Below, one piece after another: positions 25,052 through 33,018 of a stretch of 64,000 bases of DNA. The DNA comes from GCA-2732755 sp965228265 (GTDB lineage Bacteria > Planctomycetota > Phycisphaerae > Phycisphaerales > UBA1924), in contig OZ245804.1 in the NCBI GenBank assembly GCA_965228265.1, positions 2,480,001-2,544,000 of the forward strand, in the 5' to 3' direction. A program made the translations under genes and the position numbers. Each line of letters starts with the position of its first letter. Position 1 is the stretch's first letter. The notes below the pieces were generated by a model that was given only the letters and a program-made list of their open reading frames with translations, ran no database searches and had not been told where the DNA came from.

Positions 25052-27592
25052 TTACTTTGATTCGGACTGGGTGGCCTCGGAGAGAAGCCCCGCAACATCG
25101 ATGATCAACGCGACCCGGCCGTCGCCCAGGATGGCGCCGCCCGACGTACCCCGGAGCGGCTCGATGCCCTGTCCGAGGCGTTTGATGACAACCTGCTGCT
25201 GCCCGATGATCTCGTCGATCAGCATGCAGCACTTCGTCCCGTTGGATTCCAGAACAATCAGCAGACCATCGCAGATATCCGACGCGCCCTCGTTCAGATC
25301 GAAGATCTGATTCAGGCGATAGATCGGGAGCAGCGCGCCGCGAACGAGCGCCATCTCGCCCTCTTCGGCAACTGTGTGGATCTGCCCCTCCGTCGGCCGG
25401 AAGCTCTGCTCGATCGCGAGCGTCGGGACCACGTACCTCTGCGTGCCGACACGCACGATCATGCCGTCGATGATCGCCATCGTGAGCGGGAGCGAGAGCT
25501 TGAACGTCGTTCCCTGCCCGGCGACCGATTGGATCTCAATCTTGCCACGGAGCGCCTCGATGTTCCGGCGAACAACGTCCATGCCCACGCCACGACCCGA
25601 GATGTCGGTCACCTTCGGAGCCGTCGAGAAGCCCGGCATCATGATCAGATTGAATACCTCGCTGTCGGGGATCTCGCTCAGATCACGATCCGGGGTGTAA
25701 ACGCCCTTCTCGATGGCCTTGGCCAGGATGCGCTCGCGGTCGAGTCCCTTGCCGTCGTCCTGGATCTCGATGATGATCGAGCCGCCCTGGTGGTACGCGC
25801 GGAGCGTCAGCGTGCCGGTGGCCGGCTTGCCCGCCTTGACGCGCTCCTCGGCGGTCTCGATGCCGTGGTCGCAGGAGTTGCGGATCATGTGAACGAGCGG
25901 GTCGCCGATCTCTTCGACCACTGTGCGATCGAGCTCGGTGTCCTCGCCCTCCATGATGAACTGCACGCTCTTGTTCGCCTTGGCCGAGACATCACGGACA
26001 AGTCTTGCCATCTTCTGGAAGGTGCCCTTGAGCGTCACCATGCGCAGCGACATCGCGACCTCCTGAAGATCGCGGATGATCTTGCCCGCCTGACTCAGGT
26101 TGCGCTGGAAACGCTGATCGTCGATCGTCTGGACACTGGGGTCCTGGATGACCATCTGCTGGGCGATCACGAGCTCGCCGACCATCGTCACGAGATTGTC
26201 GAGCCGTTCGGTGTTCACCTTCACGCTGACGTCGGCGGGTTTCTTCTTGGCAGCGGCACCACCCTCACCACCCGACGTGGGCTTGGCTGCTGGCGTTTGC
26301 GTGACGCTGTCGGTCTCAGACGCGGGCGATGCCGCGGCCGCGCGCTTGCCTGTGTCCACGGGCTCGCCCTTGGAGGCCTTCTGAAGCTGCGCAACATGCC
26401 GATCGAAATCAACCTGCTTCGGCGCCGGCCCGCCATCGAGAACACCCAGGAGCTGAGTCATCACATCGCACGACTCAAGAATCAGATCCAGGTACGACGA
26501 GTTCAGCTTGATCGTCTGCTTCCGTGCCTCATCGAGCAGATACTCCGCGTTGTGAGCGGCATGCACAATCGGGGCCAGGTTCATGAATCCCGCTACGCCC
26601 TTGATCGTGTGGAACGAGCGGAAGACCGTGTTGATCAGTTCCATGTCTTCCAGGTCGTTCTCGAGCGAAAGGACCGCTTCCTCGGCAGCCGCGATGTGCT
26701 CGCGGGCTTCCGTCAGGAAGTCTGTCAGATTCTCATCTCGCTCCAGTGCTTCCGGGAACGCCACCAGTGCATCGGGATCTCCGGCCGGCGCGGCTTCCGC
26801 CTCATCGGCTGGCTCCGGAATCACTTCCTTGCCGGGCGCATCTCTCTCAGCACGATCATCCGAAACAGGCTCCGTTGAAGCACCACCTTGTGTGGTCGAC
26901 GTGAGCCTGTCCGACATCACCCCAAGCACAGCGTCGTAGGCCGGCGGCTGCGCTGCCGGATCGACCGAGAGCGCCTTCGTGTACGTCTTGATCCAGTCGA
27001 TGACCGTCAGGATCTCGTTTGCTGGGAACGCCTGCCCCTTGTCTTCACAGGCATCGATCAGCGTTTCCGCCTCGTGGCACACCTGCTGCGCAATCGAGAG
27101 TGACAGTACACCGCACTCGCCTTTGAGCGTGTGAATGCCCCGGCGAACCTCCGCGAGCTTGTCGTCGCTGGCCTCGTTCTCGAGCTCGATCGTGAGCGCT
27201 TCGAGTTCTTCAAGGATGTCGCCGCAACCCGAGATCCACGAGTCGAGCAGATCCTGATCGATCGTGTCCATCTGCGCCGAACCGCCCCCCGGGACAGGAA
27301 CCTGATCGAGCGGGACTCCATCGCCGAGTGCCGCGACGAGTTCCTGGGCATACTCGATGCAGTTGTTGATCTGTGCAAAGGACGAATCGAGATCGTCGAC
27401 CTCGTGCATCACGATCCGCTCGAGCAGGTCGACCGAGCCCCTGGCTTGCTCAGAGAGCGGCTCAAAGCCCGGATCGTCCAACATCGAGCACAACTCGTCG
27501 AACAGCTCACCGAGCTGGACGAGAGCGGGCAGATCCAAGGGGTCCACCATCGCGGCGGCTTTGGCGAGCTTCTGTACCTGGGTTTCGATCAT
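25052..27592 (-). CDS. cheA: Chemotaxis histidine kinase CheA with two Hpt domains
   Basis: An 846-residue kinase controlling the pathway. The N-terminal region of ~110 residues is helical and unassigned. Two Hpt domains follow, with H154 (GIHTLKGECG) and H328 (SFHTIKGVAGF). An Ala/Pro-rich linker (about 415-450) precedes the dimerisation helices (DNLVTMVGELVIAQQ). The ATPase domain has the N box HMIRNSCDHGIE, G1 DDGKGLD and G2 GRGVGMDVVRRN. A CheW-like domain forms the C-terminus. No receiver is fused. The ATG at 27592 was chosen over an upstream TTG. Two Hpt domains suggest more than one phosphorylation partner, consistent with CheB and CheY. Confidence 0.95.
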   Translation of the reverse strand: MIETQVQKLAKAAAMVDPLDLPALVQLGELFDELCSMLDDPGFEPLSEQARGSVDLLERIVMHEVDDLDSSFAQINNCIEYAQELVAALGDGVPLDQVPVPGGGSAQMDTIDQDLLDSWISGCGDILEELEALTIELENEASDDKLAEVRRGIHTLKGECGVLSLSIAQQVCHEAETLIDACEDKGQAFPANEILTVIDWIKTYTKALSVDPAAQPPAYDAVLGVMSDRLTSTTQGGASTEPVSDDRAERDAPGKEVIPEPADEAEAAPAGDPDALVAFPEALERDENLTDFLTEAREHIAAAEEAVLSLENDLEDMELINTVFRSFHTIKGVAGFMNLAPIVHAAHNAEYLLDEARKQTIKLNSSYLDLILESCDVMTQLLGVLDGGPAPKQVDFDRHVAQLQKASKGEPVDTGKRAAAASPASETDSVTQTPAAKPTSGGEGGAAAKKKPADVSVKVNTERLDNLVTMVGELVIAQQMVIQDPSVQTIDDQRFQRNLSQAGKIIRDLQEVAMSLRMVTLKGTFQKMARLVRDVSAKANKSVQFIMEGEDTELDRTVVEEIGDPLVHMIRNSCDHGIETAEERVKAGKPATGTLTLRAYHQGGSIIIEIQDDGKGLDRERILAKAIEKGVYTPDRDLSEIPDSEVFNLIMMPGFSTAPKVTDISGRGVGMDVVRRNIEALRGKIEIQSVAGQGTTFKLSLPLTMAIIDGMIVRVGTQRYVVPTLAIEQSFRPTEGQIHTVAEEGEMALVRGALLPIYRLNQIFDLNEGASDICDGLLIVLESNGTKCCMLIDEIIGQQQVVIKRLGQGIEPLRGTSGGAILGDGRVALIIDVAGLLSEATQSESK

Positions 27593-28041
27593 GGGAGGGT
27601 GCCAGTCATCTATGGTGCACAAGACAGATGCCCAAACCGGGCGACGACACCTTCATTCGTCCAGAAATGCCCTCCGCATAACCCCTTGCCAAGGTCTTGA
27701 CAGTCACAGCCAACGGCTGGTACTGCCTCAGAAAACTGACTGATTTGTCCCCTTGAAGCATCCCGACGCCGTAAATTCCAGATATATGGGGAGAGAACCG
27801 GGCAGGGACTTGGGAACTTGGGCCCTTTTGGGTGTCTTCTACCTCAAAGCCGGCCTAAACTGGCACCGTCGGCTCGGTCGGTCGCCGACGTCGGATTGCC
27901 CCCTTGGATGGGGTGGCCCTTTCCGATTTGTATAAACCAGCGGGTCACGCAGACCCGCAACACAAGCGCCCTTGCGTGGTGTCACGGGAGTATTCCCGAC
28001 CGGCCAGGCATCGCGGGTGTCGCTGAGACAGGAAGAGCAGC
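27593..28041. other. Intergenic region between cheA and rpsB, with rpsB leader
   Basis: About 450 bp without a convincing gene; it must hold divergent promoters for the chemotaxis cluster and for rpsB. A TATAAA box at 27931-27936 is the best -10 candidate for rpsB, with no matching -35 seen. Just after it is a 7-bp perfect hairpin, GCGGGTC/GACCCGC (27940-27958), which would lie in the rpsB leader. A 60-codon frame at 27753-27935 looks non-coding. Confidence 0.5.
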
Positions 28042-28908
28042 ATGGCAGACAATACTGGGAATCCGCTCGTTCAAGACCTCATCGAAGCAGGCATCCACTT
28101 CGGCCAACGCGCCAGCGGATGGAACCCGAAGATGGGGCCGTACATCTACGGCAAGCGCAACGGCATCCACATCATCGACATCAAGGAGACCGTCAAGGGT
28201 CTCCTGCTCGCCAAACGATTCGTCAGCAAGACCGTGTCCGGCGGCAAGGACGTCTGCTTCGTTGGCACCAAGCGCCAGGCCCGCACCATCCTCGAACAGT
28301 ACGTCCCGGACGTGGGCATGCACTACGTCACCGAACGCTGGCTCGGCGGCACGCTGACCAACTTCCGCACCATCCGCGCCCGCCTGAAGCGTCTTGAGGA
28401 GCTCGAGGCGATCGAGGCCGAGGACAACTTCCAGAGCTACTCCAAGAAGATGGAGAGCCAGCTCCGCCGTGAGATGCGCAAGATCAAGCGGAACCTCGAT
28501 GGCATCCGCAAGATGGACAAGCTCCCGGGTGCTCTCGTGATCATCGACGTCTCGAACGAGATGACCGCGATCAACGAGGCCCGCAAGCTGGGCATCCCCA
28601 CCGTCTGCCTGATCGATACCGACGCCGACCCGGTGTACGCGGACATCCCCATCCCGGGGAACGACGACTCGATGCGTTCGATCGACGTGGTCGTACGCGA
28701 GCTCTGCAAGGCAATCGCCGAGGGCAAGCAGAACCGGACCGAGGCCTCAGACGCCGGCCGCGATTCCGACGCAGGTCAGGGCGATCAGGCTCCCCGCCAG
28801 CGCAAGCAGGGCTCCCGCCGCAGCATGGCCCGCGGCGAAGCCTCGGCCTCGGCCAGCGACGACACGCCCCGCAACACGGACACCGTCACGGCCCCTGCCG
28901 CCGAGTGA
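28042..28908 (+). CDS. rpsB: 30S ribosomal protein S2
   Basis: S2 is a structural protein of the small ribosomal subunit. This 288-residue protein has the full S2 core: GIHFGQRASGWNPKMGPYI, HIIDIKETVKGL, ERWLGGTLTNFRTI, and DTDADP followed by IPGNDDSMRSI. A C-terminal extension of about 50 residues is rich in Arg, Ala, Asp and Thr, longer than in E. coli S2 (241 aa). A purine-rich AGGAAGAG site lies before the ATG. It is followed by tsf, the common bacterial pair. Confidence 0.97.
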   Translation: MADNTGNPLVQDLIEAGIHFGQRASGWNPKMGPYIYGKRNGIHIIDIKETVKGLLLAKRFVSKTVSGGKDVCFVGTKRQARTILEQYVPDVGMHYVTERWLGGTLTNFRTIRARLKRLEELEAIEAEDNFQSYSKKMESQLRREMRKIKRNLDGIRKMDKLPGALVIIDVSNEMTAINEARKLGIPTVCLIDTDADPVYADIPIPGNDDSMRSIDVVVRELCKAIAEGKQNRTEASDAGRDSDAGQGDQAPRQRKQGSRRSMARGEASASASDDTPRNTDTVTAPAAE

Positions 28909-28951
28909 CCGCAGGTCACCCGCACGGTTCCACAATCACGTTCTGATTCAC

Positions 28952-29005
28952 CGGGCGCCAAGGCGCCCGATCCCCAAGTCCAAGCCGCGCCGGAGGATCC
29001 GGCGC
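28952..29005 (+). promoter_or_regulatory. Two hairpins in the rpsB-tsf spacer
   Basis: Hairpin 1 is CGGGCGC/GCGCCCG (28952-28969). Hairpin 2 is GCGCCGGA/TCCGGCGC (28987-29005). Both are perfect and neither is followed by a T-run, so they probably do not terminate. They could be processing sites or adjust tsf expression relative to rpsB. Confidence 0.45.
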
Positions 29006-29028
29006 CCAGATCCCTGGAGTCCCCAGAC

Positions 29029-29838
29029 ATGGCCGACATCAGTGCCAAAGACGTCATGGCCCTGCGCAACCGCACAGGTCTGCCCATGATGGCGTGCAAG
29101 AAAGCCCTCGCCGAGACCGGTGGCGACATCGAAGCCGCCGAGGATCACCTCCGCAAGACCCTCAAAGGCAAGATGGAAACCCGCACCGAGCGGGCCGCCG
29201 CCGAGGGACGCGTCGCGGTCGCCGTCAACGGCACAGCCGCCGCGATCGTCGATCTCCGCGCCGAGACCGACTTCACCGCCAAGAACGACAAGTTCATCCA
29301 GGCCGCCGACAAGATCGCACAGCTCGCCCTCGCTCAGCCCGAAGGCGATGTCACTCCGACCGAGGAGATGACCGCGATCATGGACGACATCCGCATCTCG
29401 ACGGGTGAGAACGCCTCGATCGGCCGCATCCACAAGATCGAGAAGGCCAGCGGCGAGAACTTCAGCTCCTACGTCCACCACGACGGCAAGACCGCCGTGC
29501 TCATCCACGCCACCGCCGGCGCCCCGGACGACGTCCTCCGCCAGGTCTGCATGCATATCACGGCTGTCGTCCCGAGGCCCCTCGGCATCACCGCCGACGA
29601 CATCCCCGCCGAGATGGTCGAGAAGGAGCGCAAGTTCCGTATGGAGCAGGCCATCGAGAGCGGCAAGAACGAAGAGATCGCCGCCAAGATGGTCGAGGGT
29701 GGCATCAAGAAGTTCTACTCCGAGGTCGCTCTCAACGAGCAGGACTTCGTCGTGGACCCCTCCAAGAAGATCAAGGACCTCCTGAACGGGGCCGCGATCA
29801 AGAAGTTCTTCCGCTGGGAGGTCGGCGAGGAGGCCTAA
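29029..29838 (+). CDS. tsf: Translation elongation factor Ts
   Basis: EF-Ts is the guanine-nucleotide exchange factor of EF-Tu. This 269-residue protein has the N-terminal UBA-like domain with LRNRTGLPMMACKKALAE (about 11-28). A core follows with VDLRAETDFTAKNDKF and the coiled-coil region, and the C-terminal VALNEQDFVVDP segment. Length and motifs are normal. A GGAG site precedes the ATG. It is 120 bp after rpsB and followed by a strong terminator. Confidence 0.97.
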   Translation: MADISAKDVMALRNRTGLPMMACKKALAETGGDIEAAEDHLRKTLKGKMETRTERAAAEGRVAVAVNGTAAAIVDLRAETDFTAKNDKFIQAADKIAQLALAQPEGDVTPTEEMTAIMDDIRISTGENASIGRIHKIEKASGENFSSYVHHDGKTAVLIHATAGAPDDVLRQVCMHITAVVPRPLGITADDIPAEMVEKERKFRMEQAIESGKNEEIAAKMVEGGIKKFYSEVALNEQDFVVDPSKKIKDLLNGAAIKKFFRWEVGEEA

Positions 29839-29868
29839 GCCTGCCCGCTGTAATCATCCGAATTCTGA

Positions 29869-29894
29869 CCGGGGCACATGCCCCGGTTTTTTTT
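29869..29894 (+). terminator. Rho-independent terminator of rpsB-tsf
   Basis: A stem CCGGGGC/GCCCCGG with a 4-base loop is followed by eight consecutive T residues (29887-29894), 30 bp after the tsf stop. It is a textbook terminator. Confidence 0.95.
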
Positions 29895-29935
29895 GTACCC
29901 TCTCGGCGTCCAATTCCGGACACGAAGGTTTATTG

Positions 29936-30517
29936 ATGCCCACACCCGTAGCCAGCTACATGATCCGTCGGAAGGTGCTCAAGCTTCTCGGCGCGGCGTT
30001 CTACGTGACCGACGACTCGGGAGAACAGATCGGCTTCTGCAATCAGAAGGCCTTTCGCCTCCACGAGGACATCAGGCTCTACACGGACCAGACCAAGTCT
30101 GAGGAAGTCCTGTCGATCCGGGCCCGGTCTGTGATCGATTTCGGGGCCACCTACGACGTCCACGACGACAACGGCATCCTGCTCGGCTCGGCCCGCCGGA
30201 AGGGCCTCAAGTCCATCGTGAGGGACGAGTGGCACATCTTCGACGCCGACGGCCGCGAGGTCGCCCGCCTCAGGGAGGACAGCGGAAACCTGGCCGTGCT
30301 CCGCCGGGTGCTCCCCGCGATCGAGCTGCTGGCACCCCAGAAGTACAACCTGGTGACCCCCTCAGGTGACCTGGCCGCCCGATTCGAGACCCAGCGGAAC
30401 CCCTTTCTCTACAAGCTCCACGCGACCGCGTACGACACGCCCGGGCTCGACCCGCAGATCGTCATGGCCCTCGGATTCCTGCTGGCAGCCATCGAGGGGC
30501 GCCAGAACAAGGGCTGA
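29936..30517 (+). CDS. LURP-one-related (Tubby-like fold) family protein
   Basis: A 193-residue soluble protein. Its beta-rich pattern matches LURP-one-related/phospholipid scramblase-like proteins. It opens with a YMIRRKVLKLLGAAFYV strand, repeated strand-turn units follow (DDSGEQIGF, DDNGILLGS, DADGREVAR), then a central ARSVIDFGATYDVHD and a hydrophobic C-terminal helix (PQIVMALGFLLAAIE). The family is widespread but its bacterial role is unclear. The ATG at 29936 has GAAGG upstream; a TTG directly before it is also possible. It stands alone between terminators. Confidence 0.7.
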   Translation: MPTPVASYMIRRKVLKLLGAAFYVTDDSGEQIGFCNQKAFRLHEDIRLYTDQTKSEEVLSIRARSVIDFGATYDVHDDNGILLGSARRKGLKSIVRDEWHIFDADGREVARLREDSGNLAVLRRVLPAIELLAPQKYNLVTPSGDLAARFETQRNPFLYKLHATAYDTPGLDPQIVMALGFLLAAIEGRQNKG

Positions 30518-30978
30518 GCGGAAGGTGGTCCAGATCCGGCCCAACTCCGGATCAGAACGGCCCCGAATCGCCCCTGAGATGCCCCAAAGCGGACTGCAGA
30601 AAGATCCCGGCCGTAAACCCAGCCCTGACAGGCACATATGACACAACCGAAAAAAGTTCCCCAAATTGCTGGCACGTACAAGAAGTGGTGGCATATTTCG
30701 GGTGTCTTGTCTCTCTCTTCCCATGGCTCGACTGGTGGCTAACGCCTTCAGTCGGGTTTTCTTTTTGGACCTCCCACATATCGCCCAATGCCCAGAGCCC
30801 CGGAAACCCAGTGGCGAAGGTCTCATGCCTTCGGCTTCCCTGATCTCTTTCCGGGGAGCCCGGTGACCGCTTTCAGCGTGGATTCCGGGCTGAGTGTGCG
30901 CGCCAAAGCCACAGCGGAAGCTGGAAGCCTCTGCCACTCTCAGAGCTCTTGGATCTCGGAGTACTTGGATCTCGGTGT
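30518..30978. other. Intergenic region with no gene recognised
   Basis: About 460 bp between two convergent genes. It holds one strong plus-strand terminator (30729-30766). A direct repeat of CTTGGATCTCGG (30948-30959 and 30964-30975) sits just past the stop of the ABC ATPase gene. I see no coding frame with protein-like composition. Confidence 0.5.
30729..30766 (+). terminator. Rho-independent terminator, 212 bp from the nearest plus gene
   Basis: A CGACTG/CAGTCG stem with an inner GGC-TAAC-GCC helix (30729-30754) is followed by GGTTTTCTTTTT. It could end a long 3' UTR of the LURP-one gene or a short separate transcript. Confidence 0.7.
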
Positions 30979-31992
30979 TTACATCCGTGCCCAGCAGGCG
31001 ACGGCTTGCCCGTTGACCCGGTACTCGAGCGGCGGCATCTCCGTCCGGCAGCGGTCCATCACCTCGGAGCATCGGCCCGCAAACGGGCAGCCCGGTGGCG
31101 GATTGAGCGGGCTCGGGACATCGCCCTGGAGAACCGTCAGCGGGCGACGCTCGTCCGGGTCATCGATGGGGTTCGAGCCGAGCAGCGCCCGCGTGTAAGG
31201 GTGCTCACACTCCTGACGGAGCTTGTCGCTCGGGATCTTCTCCATGACCCGGCCAAGGTACATGACCATGACCTGATCGCAGAAGTGCTCGACGACCTTG
31301 AGGTCGTGGCTGATGAACATCATCGTCAGGCCGAACTGCTCCTTCAGGTCCTTCATGAGGTTGAGGACCTGGGCCTGGATCGAGACATCGAGCGCCGAGA
31401 CGGGCTCGTCGGCGACAATGAATTCCGGCTTGAGCGCGAGCGCCCGTGCGATGCCGAGGCGTTGGCGCTGACCACCCGAGAACTCGTGCGGGAACTTGTC
31501 CTTGGACTCGGGCCGCATGCCGACGGTCGCGATGAGCTCGTCGATGTAGCTTTCCATGTTCGCGCTATCGACGATGCCGTGGAAGCTGATGGCCTCTTTC
31601 AGGAGCGACCGCACCGTCAGCCGAGGGTTGAGCGAGCTGTACGGATCCTGGAAGATGATCTGCATCCGCCTGCGGACACTCATCATGCGCTGGTGATCGA
31701 GACCCGTGATCTCCTGTCCCTCGATGGACACCTTGCCCGAAGTGGGTTCGAGGAGACGGATGACCATTTTGCCGAGCGTCGACTTGCCGCAACCCGACTC
31801 GCCCACCACGCCGAGCGTCTCGCCCTGCGCGATCGTGAACGAGACATCGGTGACCGCGTGCACGTGATTGACCACGCGGTTGAGCATGCCGCCCCGGACG
31901 GGGAACTTCTTGACGAGGTTCTCGGCCTGAATGAAGGCCTTGCCTGTCCGCACGAACTTGGCCTTGGCGGGTTCTGTCGCGGGTGCACTCAT
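30979..31992 (-). CDS. Oligopeptide-type ABC transporter ATP-binding protein (OppF/DppF-like)
   Basis: The second ATPase subunit of a peptide importer, 337 residues. It shows Walker A GESGCGKST (about 64-72), the signature FSGGQRQRLGIARALAL, and Walker B FIVADEPVSALD. A C-terminal oligopeptide-transporter extension carries cysteines in GCPFAGRCSEVMDRC and a final VACWARM. These match the four-cysteine motif that binds an iron-sulfur cluster in some Dpp/Opp ATPases. It overlaps the OppD-like gene by 4 bp and closes the operon. Confidence 0.93.
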   Translation of the reverse strand: MSAPATEPAKAKFVRTGKAFIQAENLVKKFPVRGGMLNRVVNHVHAVTDVSFTIAQGETLGVVGESGCGKSTLGKMVIRLLEPTSGKVSIEGQEITGLDHQRMMSVRRRMQIIFQDPYSSLNPRLTVRSLLKEAISFHGIVDSANMESYIDELIATVGMRPESKDKFPHEFSGGQRQRLGIARALALKPEFIVADEPVSALDVSIQAQVLNLMKDLKEQFGLTMMFISHDLKVVEHFCDQVMVMYLGRVMEKIPSDKLRQECEHPYTRALLGSNPIDDPDERRPLTVLQGDVPSPLNPPPGCPFAGRCSEVMDRCRTEMPPLEYRVNGQAVACWARM

Positions 31993-33017
31993 CCCGTGGC
32001 TCCCGTAGTCAGGTCAACGTTCTGGTTCAGCGGGAAGTGGCAACGCACCGGCCGCTCCGGGAATGCGTGCGGGATGAGCTCGGGCTCGATGTCCACGCAC
32101 TTCTGTTCTTTGTACTTGCACCGGTCCTGGAATCGGCAGCCCTTGGGCAGCTCGAAGAGGCTCGGCACGATGCCCTTGATGGTCGGCAGTCGGCCGTCCT
32201 CGGTCCGGTGTCCCGCCTTGGGGATCGACTCGAGCAGCGCCTTTGTGTAAGGGTGCTGAGGACGCTTGAAGAGATCCGAGACGGGCGCCTGTTCGATGAC
32301 CCGGCCCGCGTACATCACGATCACGCGATCGCAGACCTGAGCCACAACACCAAGATCGTGCGTGATAAGCAGGATCGCCGTGTTGAGCTTCTCCTTCAGG
32401 TTCGCCATCAGCGAGAGCACCTGGGCCTGGATCGTCACATCGAGCGCGGTCGTGGGCTCGTCAGCGATCAGGATGTCGGGCTCGCAGCAGAGCGCGATCG
32501 CGATCATCACGCGCTGACGCATGCCGCCCGAGAGCTGGTGCGGGTATTCCTTGTACCGCTGCTCGGGGTTTGGGATCTCAACGAGACGGAGCATCTCGAT
32601 CGCGCGAGCCCGGCGTTCCTGCTTGTTGAGTTTCGTGTGGTACTTCAGGGCCTCGTTGAGCTGCCACCCGATGGTGAACACCGGGTTCAGGCTCGTCATG
32701 GGCTCCTGAAAGATCATCGCGACCTGATCGCCGCGGACCTCACGCATCGTGGACTCGTCGGTCGTCGCAAGGTTGATGCCCTTGAACACCACCTCGCTCG
32801 ACGGCTCGATGATGCTGTTGCGCTCGGGCAGCAGACGCATGATCGACTTGCTCGTGACGGTCTTGCCGCAGCCCGACTCCCCCACGATTCCGATCGTTTC
32901 GCCCGGATAGACATCGAAGGAGACATCATCGACAGCCGTGACGATGCCGCGATCGGTGCGGAACTTTGTCGTGAGCCCGCGGACTTCGAGAATCGGATTG
33001 GACTTGTTCTGGCTCAT
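31989..33017 (-). CDS. Oligopeptide-type ABC transporter ATP-binding protein (OppD/DppD-like)
   Basis: The first ATPase subunit, 342 residues. It has Walker A GESGCGKTVTS, the signature LSGGMRQRVMIAIAL, Walker B ILIADEPTTALD and the switch histidine in LLITHDLG. The C-terminal extension has CRFQDRCKYKEQKC and a later VRCHFP cysteine, the same four-cysteine pattern as its partner. The start is 1 bp from the permease stop, so the genes are tightly coupled. Confidence 0.93.
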   Translation of the reverse strand: MSQNKSNPILEVRGLTTKFRTDRGIVTAVDDVSFDVYPGETIGIVGESGCGKTVTSKSIMRLLPERNSIIEPSSEVVFKGINLATTDESTMREVRGDQVAMIFQEPMTSLNPVFTIGWQLNEALKYHTKLNKQERRARAIEMLRLVEIPNPEQRYKEYPHQLSGGMRQRVMIAIALCCEPDILIADEPTTALDVTIQAQVLSLMANLKEKLNTAILLITHDLGVVAQVCDRVIVMYAGRVIEQAPVSDLFKRPQHPYTKALLESIPKAGHRTEDGRLPTIKGIVPSLFELPKGCRFQDRCKYKEQKCVDIEPELIPHAFPERPVRCHFPLNQNVDLTTGATG

Positions 33018-33018
33018 A

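Noticed and set aside
25376..26878. Plus-strand frame of 500 codons opposite cheA
   Set aside because: It is antisense to conserved CheA domains and rich in Arg/Leu/Asp repeats of the complementary codons.
27753..27935. Possible 60-codon protein in the cheA-rpsB gap
   Set aside because: No ribosome site; the sequence is Gly/Trp/Pro-rich without order and overlaps the rpsB leader region.
30948..30975. Short direct repeat CTTGGATCTCGG as a mobile-element or CRISPR trace
   Set aside because: There are only two copies 4 bp apart, with no spacer series, no inverted ends and no transposase nearby.
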